From Marinilabiliaceae bacterium JC017 (lineage in GTDB: Bacteria > Bacteroidota > Bacteroidia > Bacteroidales > Marinilabiliaceae): a stretch of DNA of 64,000 bases. The stretch spans positions 20,943-84,942 of the forward strand of contig RHGE01000022.1 in the NCBI GenBank assembly GCA_004296775.1. Reading direction: 5' to 3'. The position numbers were made by a program, and so were the translations under genes. Of this stretch, positions 58,649-64,000 are shown piece after piece (position 1 is the stretch's first letter; every line of letters starts with the position of its first letter). The notes beneath the pieces are model-generated. The model was not told the origin of the DNA, did not search any database, and saw nothing but the letters and a program-made list of their open reading frames with translations.

Positions 58649-58670
58649 CCTTCTCCTATTAAGGAGAAGG
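58649..58670. repeat. Hairpin (CCTTCTCCT/AGGAGAAGG)
   Basis: A perfect 9-bp stem with a 4-nt loop is followed by TTAGGATGAGGTG, whose complement-like partner CACCTCACCCCTCCCGA occurs at 58716-58732, and by TCCCGA/TCGGGA at 58726-58742. Such strings are typical of dispersed intergenic repeats in Bacteroidota. No reading frame crosses it credibly. Confidence 0.6.
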
Positions 58671-59063
58671 TTAGGATGAGGTGTTAACAGGATGGGCAGA
58701 TGCTTATTATAATACACCTCACCCCTCCCGATTTTTTCGGGATCTCCTTAAAGGCGAGGGAGACTGCAAACCTGATGTTTATGCTCATAATGATTAATGT
58801 CTTATCAATAATGTCTGTGTATTTTTTGGCAGGATATTGTAATGTCGGTCATACAAATATCTTGATACTTGATACTCATATCTGTGTACTTTTCTGGCTT
58901 GTCCAGGTTAGGTGTAGCAAAAGCTTGTTATATGATAAACTGGTAATTGCTTGTTATTTGAGCATCGGCGATATCCCAAAGGCGAATCAAGAGTTGGAAA
59001 TTATTAATTCTTTAATAAATACGCATTAATTCAACTCCCGCCGGGAGTATTTTAACTGATGAT

Positions 59064-59258
59064 TCCCACATATTATAAAACACTAAATTTTAAGCATATT
59101 CAAAAACCATCAGAGAAGTATTGATTGATTATGAATGTATTACAATTCACTATTATTTTAACCGCGAATTATACTAATTAAACGAATTTTAAACCACTAC
59201 GTGGTTATAGTAGCTTTTCTTCGAAAAGCAATTCGTATGATTCGATAAATTCGCGGTT
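59064..59258 (+). repeat. 195-bp repeat with three-way-junction core, copy 1
   Basis: The 3' part (59160-59258, 99 nt) has 29-nt outer arms, AACCGCGAATTATACT... and ...AATTCGCGGTT, that pair at about 23 of 29 positions and enclose two perfect hairpins: AACCAC-TAC-GTGGTT and GCTTTTC-TTC-GAAAAGC. The first 96 nt, starting TTCCCACATATTATAAAACA, are also shared with copies 2 and 3. It lies 160 bp upstream of fusA2. Confidence 0.92.
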
Positions 59259-59418
59259 GGCAAAATGCTTCCAAAACCGTCCCCCTTCCAAACTGCGGTT
59301 AGCTTTCATACCCCCTTAAGTTTCTCACCTCCCAACTTGTATGTTATCTAAATATTACTAATTTTACAGTCAAACCCATTTTTACCTATATTATTTTTAA
59401 ATTCTAAAATTATTTTTT

Positions 59419-61575
59419 ATGAAAGTCTATCAATCCGACCAAATAAAGAACATCTCTTTACTTGGCAGTGCCGGCTCGGGTAAAACCACCCTCTCCGAGT
59501 CAATGTTATTCGAGGGTGGTGTGATTAACCGCCGCGGTGATGTCAACAATCAAAGTACAGTTTCAGATTATAACCGGGTAGAGCACGAATATAGCTACTC
59601 GGTTTTTTCGTCTGTATTATTTACGGAATGGCTCGGTAAGAAACTGAATATCATTGATTGCCCGGGCTCTGACGACTTTATCAATGGCGCCATCACTTCT
59701 ATGAATGTCACCGATACCGCCCTCATGCTACTCAATGCCACGCAAGGGGTGGAAGTTGGTACTGAAAACCTTTTCAGATATACCGAGCAATACAACAAAC
59801 CAGTTATCTTCATTGTCAACCAGCTCGATCACGAAAAAGCCAACTTTGAACAAACAATCGAAAATGCACATGAAACTTTTGGTAAAAAAGTAGTCATTGT
59901 TCAATACCCGGTAAATGTCGGTTCTGGCTTTAATGCCCTGGTGGATGTGCTCAAAATGAAAATGTATAAGTGGGGCCCCGACGGTGGTGAACCCGAAATA
60001 CTGGACATTCCGGCCGACGAGAAGGATAAAGCCGATGAGCTTCATAACACCCTGGTTGAGTCAGCCGCCGAAAACGATGATAACCTAATGGAGCTCTTCT
60101 TTGACGAAGGCACGCTCAACGAAAACCAGATGAGGCAAGGAATAAAAAAAGGACTGATCGCTCGTGACCTGTTCCCCGTTTTCTGCGTCTCTGCACAAAA
60201 AGACATGGGAGTTCGACGGTTAATGGAATTCCTAGGTAACATCGTACCTTTCGTATCGGAAATGCCGGCCCCGGTAACCAACAAGGCAAAAGAAGTAAAA
60301 TGCGATACCAACGGACCAACTTCCATTTTCGTATTTAAAACCAGTGTAGAACCACACCTGGGCGAGGTATCCTACTTCAAAGTCATGTCGGGCAGCATCA
60401 AAGAGGGAATGGATCTGTACAACATGAACCGCGAAGCCAAAGAAAGGGTAGCACAGCTCTATTGCATAGCTGGTAACAATCGCCACAAGGTCACCGAACT
60501 AGTCGCCGGAGACATTGGTGCCACCGTTAAACTGAAAGAAACCAGAACCAATCACACCCTCAACTCCAAAGGTTGTGAATACACCTTTGAACCCATAAAA
60601 TATCCTAATCCCAAATACCGCACGGCCATTAAAGCTGTTAATGAAAGCGATGACGAAAAATTAGGCGAAGTATTACAGCGCATGCACGAAGAGGATCCAA
60701 CCATTATAATTGAATACTCAAAAGAGCTTAAACAGGTGATTGTGCATGGCCAGGGCGAATTTCACCTTAACACCTTGAAATGGCGCCTGGAAAACAACGA
60801 TAAAATTCACATTGATTTCTTTACACCTAAAATTCCGTACCGCGAAACCATTACTAAAATTGCCCGGGCCGACTACCGACACAAAAAACAATCAGGTGGC
60901 TCCGGCCAGTTTGGCGAAGTACACATGATCATTGAACCCTACTACGATGGCATGCCCGATCCAACCATTCACAAAGTAGAAGGGCAGGAAATTAAAGTAA
61001 ACGTTCGTAATAAAGAAGAGATACCATTGCCATGGGGCGGTAAACTGGTTTACTGCAACTGTATCGTTGGCGGTGCCATCGACGCCCGTTTCATGCCGGC
61101 CATCCTCAAAGGCATCATGGAGAAGATGGAAGAAGGACCCCTCACCGGTTCTTACGCCCGCGATATTCGCGTTTTCGTGTACGACGGAAAAATGCACCCC
61201 GTCGACTCCAACGAGATATCCTTTAAACTGGCCGGCCGTCATGCCTTTAGCACCGCCTTCAAACAAGCAGGTCCGAAAATACTGGAACCGGTTTACGATG
61301 TGGAAGTAAAAGTTCCAAGCGACCGCATGGGCGATGTTATGAGCGACCTCCAGGGAAGACGCGCCCTTATCGAAGGCATGTCAAGCGAAAAAGGCTTCGA
61401 GGTGATCAAAGCCAAAGTACCCTTGAAAGAAATGAACAAGTACTCCACCTCACTCAGCAGTATCACCGGTGGACGCGCATTCTACACCATGAATTTCTCG
61501 AAGTACGACAAAGTACCGCCTGAAATTCAGAATGAACTGCTTAAAACCTATGAACTGGAACAAGCAGAAGCATAA
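59419..61575 (+). CDS. fusA2: EF-G paralog (EF-G2-like translation factor)
   Basis: The 718-residue product is a full-length EF-G homolog with all five domains. G1 is normal (GSAGSGKTT, residues 16-24), but switch II reads DCPGSDDF (80-87) where canonical EF-G has DTPGHVDF, so the catalytic His is Ser84. Switch I lacks the RGITI motif, and G4 is NQLD (134-137). Domain IV keeps HPVDSNEISFKLAGRHAF. Bacteroides EF-G2, which also departs from the GTPase motifs, supports translation without GTP hydrolysis during starvation; by analogy this may too. It stands alone between repeats. Confidence 0.93.
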   Translation: MKVYQSDQIKNISLLGSAGSGKTTLSESMLFEGGVINRRGDVNNQSTVSDYNRVEHEYSYSVFSSVLFTEWLGKKLNIIDCPGSDDFINGAITSMNVTDTALMLLNATQGVEVGTENLFRYTEQYNKPVIFIVNQLDHEKANFEQTIENAHETFGKKVVIVQYPVNVGSGFNALVDVLKMKMYKWGPDGGEPEILDIPADEKDKADELHNTLVESAAENDDNLMELFFDEGTLNENQMRQGIKKGLIARDLFPVFCVSAQKDMGVRRLMEFLGNIVPFVSEMPAPVTNKAKEVKCDTNGPTSIFVFKTSVEPHLGEVSYFKVMSGSIKEGMDLYNMNREAKERVAQLYCIAGNNRHKVTELVAGDIGATVKLKETRTNHTLNSKGCEYTFEPIKYPNPKYRTAIKAVNESDDEKLGEVLQRMHEEDPTIIIEYSKELKQVIVHGQGEFHLNTLKWRLENNDKIHIDFFTPKIPYRETITKIARADYRHKKQSGGSGQFGEVHMIIEPYYDGMPDPTIHKVEGQEIKVNVRNKEEIPLPWGGKLVYCNCIVGGAIDARFMPAILKGIMEKMEEGPLTGSYARDIRVFVYDGKMHPVDSNEISFKLAGRHAFSTAFKQAGPKILEPVYDVEVKVPSDRMGDVMSDLQGRRALIEGMSSEKGFEVIKAKVPLKEMNKYSTSLSSITGGRAFYTMNFSKYDKVPPEIQNELLKTYELEQAEA

Positions 61576-61598
61576 ACAATCACAACACAATAACCAAC

Positions 61599-61630
61599 AA
61601 AGGGCAGATAACACATCTGCCCTTTATTAT
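61599..61630 (+). terminator. Rho-independent terminator of fusA2
   Basis: A perfect 11-bp stem, AAAGGGCAGAT (61599-61609) with ATCTGCCCTTT (61615-61625) and loop AACAC, is followed by a short T-rich run. It begins 24 bp after the stop codon. Confidence 0.85.
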
Positions 61631-61641
61631 TTTCCAATACT

Positions 61642-61758
61642 GAACCCGGAACATTTAAGTCTCTCGCCAAGTCGCAAACAAATCTGAATATTTCACAGGC
61701 CTGATACCTCCAACTCAGAACACAGAACTTGTTAATTGTAACACATAGACTCACAGAG
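61642..61758 (+). repeat. Dispersed CAGAACTT repeat, copy 1
   Basis: Shares with 62482-62609 the blocks GGAACATTTAAG, CTCTCGCCAA, GCAAACA, CCTGATACC-like, CAGAACTT and TTAATTGTAAC, ending in CTCACAGAG. A third partial copy (CCGGAACATTTAAG) is at 62641-62663. Confidence 0.8.
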
Positions 61759-61788
61759 TCTTCAAGTCTTGACAACCTAACAAAAGGT
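61755..61788 (+). repeat. 34-bp direct repeat, second copy
   Basis: Matches 58268-58301 with few changes (GACAACCTAACAAAAGGT for GACATCCTGACATAAGGT). Unlike the first copy it is not followed by the GATGGCC repeat. Confidence 0.8.
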
Positions 61789-61936
61789 AAGACAACTCTA
61801 AATTGACGCTACCAGCACCTTTGGTCTCACCCAGATTCCCGCAGATCGAAAGGAATGCAGAGAGGTTTGTGCTACACATCTACTAAAAGGAATCAAATAT
61901 TCGTAATTCATTTTCTTTTCGCCCGGTCACTTCTTT

Positions 61937-61990
61937 CCCCTCCTAAAAGATTTAGGAGGGGTGATTTTCATTGAGTAAGCAATGAAAATC
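61937..61990. repeat. Double-hairpin element
   Basis: Two adjacent perfect hairpins: CCCCTCCTAAA/TTTAGGAGGGG (61937-61961, loop AGA) and GATTTTCATTG/CAATGAAAATC (61963-61990, loop AGTAAG). This is a compact structured intergenic element; no terminator-type U tract follows. Confidence 0.75.
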
Positions 61991-62040
61991 GGGGTGGTTT
62001 GATTGTAATATCAACCAGTGAGGATTTAAAAGAGTTATAT

Positions 62041-62083
62041 AGTAATCAAAGATGGCCATTGGCCATATTGACGCCAAGATAAC
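62041..62083 (+). repeat. GATGGCC repeat, copy D
   Basis: AAAGATGGCCATTGGCCATA followed by TTGACGCCAAGATAACAAC aligns with copies A-C. Here the core ATGGCC-ATT-GGCCAT is a perfect palindrome. Confidence 0.8.
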
Positions 62084-62147
62084 AACTTAACAAGATGGTT
62101 AATTGATATATAAGTTTTAGTTCTTCAGGAATAGTTTTATTGGAACC

Positions 62148-62311
62148 TTGTCCCAAACCCTACTTCATTTTTGGCATTGCCCCAAAAACGAAGCCAAAAA
62201 CGCTAGTCAAATAAAAGCTTCATCCCACCTCCTTGATGAATTTTTGCTAACCCACATGCCAGAATTCCCGCATTCATCTTCGTCGCGCCTACGCCGGCCC
62301 GCTTATTTGAC
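62148..62311 (-). repeat. 164-bp inverted repeat, right copy
   Basis: Reverse complement of the element at 58087-58250, same length, estimated 85-90% identity by eye. The enclosed 3.9 kb contains fusA2, repeat copies B-D and the first three-way-junction element. Confidence 0.9.
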
Positions 62312-62481
62312 CGGCTCCCCCGCTTCCCTACATCATGGTCCGACTCGTCATTTGGCTTTTTGTGTTATAGTGTCGATATATTCAAGGGTGACTTCGCGTT
62401 TGCCCCTGCTAGCATCAATTTGCAATCGGTACCTGTTTTATGATAGGAAAAACAAAGACTCGCAGAGTTACCGTTAACCTC

Positions 62482-62609
62482 CAACCCAGAACATTTAAGC
62501 CTCTCGCCAAACCGCCTAAGACGCAAACAGTCCCAAATATGTTAACAGCCTAATACCCCACGAAGCAGAACCCAGAACTTATTAATTGTAACGCAGAGAT
62601 TCACAGAGG
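62482..62609 (+). repeat. Dispersed CAGAACTT repeat, copy 2
   Basis: Matches 61642-61758 in order and orientation with small insertions (CTCTCGCCAAACCGCC, then CAGAACTTATTAATTGTAAC). It ends in CGCAGAGATTCACAGAG, a motif that also occurs near 57598 and 62620. Confidence 0.8.
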
Positions 62610-62693
62610 AAACACAAAGACTCACAGAGTTACCGTTAACCTTAAACCCGGAACATTTAAGTGCCTCCGTGTTTAAATCATCCGGAAATCCAA

Positions 62694-63320
62694 CTATTCC
62701 ACAACGCCCAGATACATGCTATTACTCATGTCATCTTCCTGGTAGCTTCTAAAGGCAATCCATACATCCAGGGCACCATGCTTAAATAGTTCGGTGGGCC
62801 ATAAGTAGGTTTGGTCCTCACGTCTGGCCCCGGTAAACCGATAATCCGTAAAGTGTTGTTTTCTTGTACGGGCCATCACCACCAGTGTATCTTTTCTTGC
62901 TCCTTGCTGCGAGTATGCGGGAGTCCATTCAAAAAGGAGTCCATTTTCCTTTTTTGTCAATGTGATTGATTCAGGTAGCACCACTTTGCCCACACTTAGT
63001 AAAGCTTTTGCAAGATCAACCGTTTGTTCAGGGTAATCACCCTGAATGGCATTTTTAAGATTATACGATTGTGCCGCTTGAAATGCTGAACGCCCCACTG
63101 CTTCGTGGGCATACGTTACCCGCAATAGCTTTTTGAATGGCCTGAGAAATTCTAATGACAGGGCTAATTTTCTGCGTTGCGCCAGTTGAGCAGGCGATTT
63201 GCGATCCCTGTATTTATCGGGCTTGGAGCGCATATAGGTTTTACCATACATCTTATAAATAACTACTGGTCCAATAGATCCCGTTCCCGCATCGAGAATG
63301 TTATTTTTTATACGTGCCAT
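62694..63320 (-). CDS. DUF6266-family protein
   Basis: The 208-residue product begins MARIKNNILDAGTGSIGPVV and has GKTYMRSKPDKYRDRKSPAQ and LAQRRKLALSLEFLRPFKKL, the recognisable start of the DUF6266 family of Bacteroidota. The rest looks beta-rich (ITLTKKENGLLFEWTPAYSQ), perhaps an immunoglobulin-like domain. It has no signal peptide. Function unknown. It is isolated among repeats; a dispersed repeat begins 2 bp before its start codon. Confidence 0.78.
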   Translation of the reverse strand: MARIKNNILDAGTGSIGPVVIYKMYGKTYMRSKPDKYRDRKSPAQLAQRRKLALSLEFLRPFKKLLRVTYAHEAVGRSAFQAAQSYNLKNAIQGDYPEQTVDLAKALLSVGKVVLPESITLTKKENGLLFEWTPAYSQQGARKDTLVVMARTRKQHFTDYRFTGARREDQTYLWPTELFKHGALDVWIAFRSYQEDDMSNSMYLGVVE

Positions 63321-63321
63321 G

Positions 63322-63462
63322 ATAATAGATTTTTAGATTCTAGATAATAGACATTAGACTAATTTACATTGCTTTCATTTTTAGATTCCTGGAGGTTTAG
63401 TTTATCAAATCAGTACAGACTGTTTTTCTGTTAATTACAAAAGCTTAACGAACGATTAATTC
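63322..63462 (+). repeat. Dispersed repeat, copy 2 (first copy at 15547-15690)
   Basis: Aligns end to end with 15547-15690: TAGATTNTAGA, AATAGACATTAGACTAATTT, TTATCAAATCAGTACAGACT, GTTTTTCTGTTAATTACAAA and AGCTTAACGAAC. It is immediately upstream of the DUF6266 gene. Confidence 0.75.
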
Positions 63463-63470
63463 ACTGCTGT

Positions 63471-63665
63471 TCCCATATCTTATAAAACACTAATTTTAAA
63501 GTGTATGCAAAGAATACCAGAGAAACATTAATTGATTATAAGTGAATTACATTTACTATTTTTTTTAACCGCAAATTATACTAATTAAACGAATTTCAAA
63601 CCACTACGTGGTTTTCTGGGCTTTTCTTCAAAAAGCAATTCGCATAATTCAATAAATTCGCGGTT
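63471..63665 (+). repeat. 195-bp repeat with three-way-junction core, copy 2
   Basis: Same layout and length as copy 1; the 99-nt core is 63567-63665. The AACCAC/GTGGTT hairpin is perfect, and the second hairpin is reduced to GCTTTT/AAAAGC. One G-to-A change in the left arm (CCGCAAATT) is not compensated in the right arm. Confidence 0.92.
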
Positions 63666-63803
63666 GATATAATGTTGATAAGCAACCTTTTTAGTTTTAA
63701 ACACATATGGAAACTATCAGTTAATTCGAGTATTGAGGTTTTAAAGTGTTAATTACAATAATCCTACCGTATTATTAATGTTCAAGTATTAACAGCAGCT
63801 ATT

Positions 63804-63996
63804 TCCCATGTCTTATAAAACACTAATTTTAAAGTATATGCAAAGAGTGCCAGAGATTTACTGGTTCATTATGTACAGATTACACTTTTCTTTTTTTAAC
63901 CGCGAATTATACTAATTAAACGAATTATAAACCACTACGTGGTTTTCTGGGCTTTTCAACGAAAAGCAATTCGCATAATTCGATAAATTCGCGGTT
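63804..63996 (+). repeat. 193-bp repeat with three-way-junction core, copy 3
   Basis: The 99-nt core is 63898-63996. Outer arms, the AACCAC-TAC-GTGGTT hairpin and the GCTTTTC-AAC-GAAAAGC hairpin are all intact. It lies 331 bp after copy 2 in the same orientation and reaches the window edge. Confidence 0.92.
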
Positions 63997-64000
63997 GATA

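Noticed and set aside
58700..59029. 109-codon plus-strand frame
   Set aside because: It starts in the inverted-repeat-rich stretch at 58716 and has no recognisable domain. The end (ACYLSIGDIPKANQELEIIN) is faintly TPR-like but too short to support a pseudogene call.
62148..62477. 109-codon plus-strand frame
   Set aside because: It is mostly the antisense of the 164-bp inverted repeat; the matching copy at 58087 has no such open frame.
1..64000. tRNA, rRNA, prophage or insertion sequence genes
   Set aside because: Reading all gaps by eye I saw no cloverleaf with a TTCGANNC arm, no rRNA-like stretch and no transposase or phage motif. A dedicated search could still find a divergent case.

Overview
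The window looks like a chromosomal segment of a member of the phylum Bacteroidota, probably an anaerobic or facultative member of Bacteroidales/Marinilabiliales. The phylum call rests on TAnnTTTG-type -7 promoter boxes with an upstream TTTG/TTG, gldE-gldD gliding genes, the murI-ompH-bamA-uppS-DUF6089-nadK envelope cluster, a tiny basic ribosomal-type protein between HU and RNase G, and an EF-G paralog of the kind described in Bacteroides. The order call is weaker; KorAB suggests ferredoxin-linked metabolism.

Layout. 1-9396 (minus strand): the spc/S10/str ribosomal block, read from rpsL through rpsG, fusA, rpsJ, rplC and on to rplE, which is cut by the window edge. 9700-12340 (plus): a secreted M28 peptidase and fabD. 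12480-15473 (minus): a large PEP/pyruvate-binding-domain protein. 15547-16165: non-coding DNA with a dispersed repeat and an array of 20-21 bp units. 16222-20111 (minus): an unrecognised protein, then korB and korA. 20416-30758: a gamma carbonic anhydrase facing a ten-gene minus-strand envelope cluster (CBS protein, Omp85-like protein, nadK, DUF6089, uppS, bamA, three ompH copies, murI). 30927-38424: pdxJ and an alpha/beta hydrolase, a 3'-5' exonuclease and uridine kinase, a Dabb protein, lysA-lysC and manA. 38578-42633 (plus): engB, prs, rplY, pth, hsp15-like and DUF4924. 42630-50259 (minus): a DCC thioredoxin-like protein, two OmpA-family proteins, dsbD, rng, a 30-residue basic protein and HU. 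50381-55335 (plus): mutY, ssb, gldE, gldD, a phosphopantetheinyl transferase and a GGGP-synthase-like enzyme. 55332-57383 (minus): a PafA-like protein that has lost nearly all its catalytic residues, and a DUF190 protein.

From about 57400 to the end the window is repeat-rich and gene-poor. Only the EF-G paralog fusA2 (59419-61575) and a DUF6266-type protein (62694-63320) look like real genes. They sit among at least five repeat families: a 164-bp inverted pair flanking fusA2, three copies of a 99-nt element that can fold into a three-way junction, and short dispersed elements.

The observations most worth following up are the probable PafA pseudoenzyme, the EF-G paralog with an altered switch II motif between inverted repeats, the three-way-junction repeat, the helically phased 20/21-bp array, and the three OmpH paralogs of equal length. 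I found no tRNA, rRNA, CRISPR array, transposase or phage gene.
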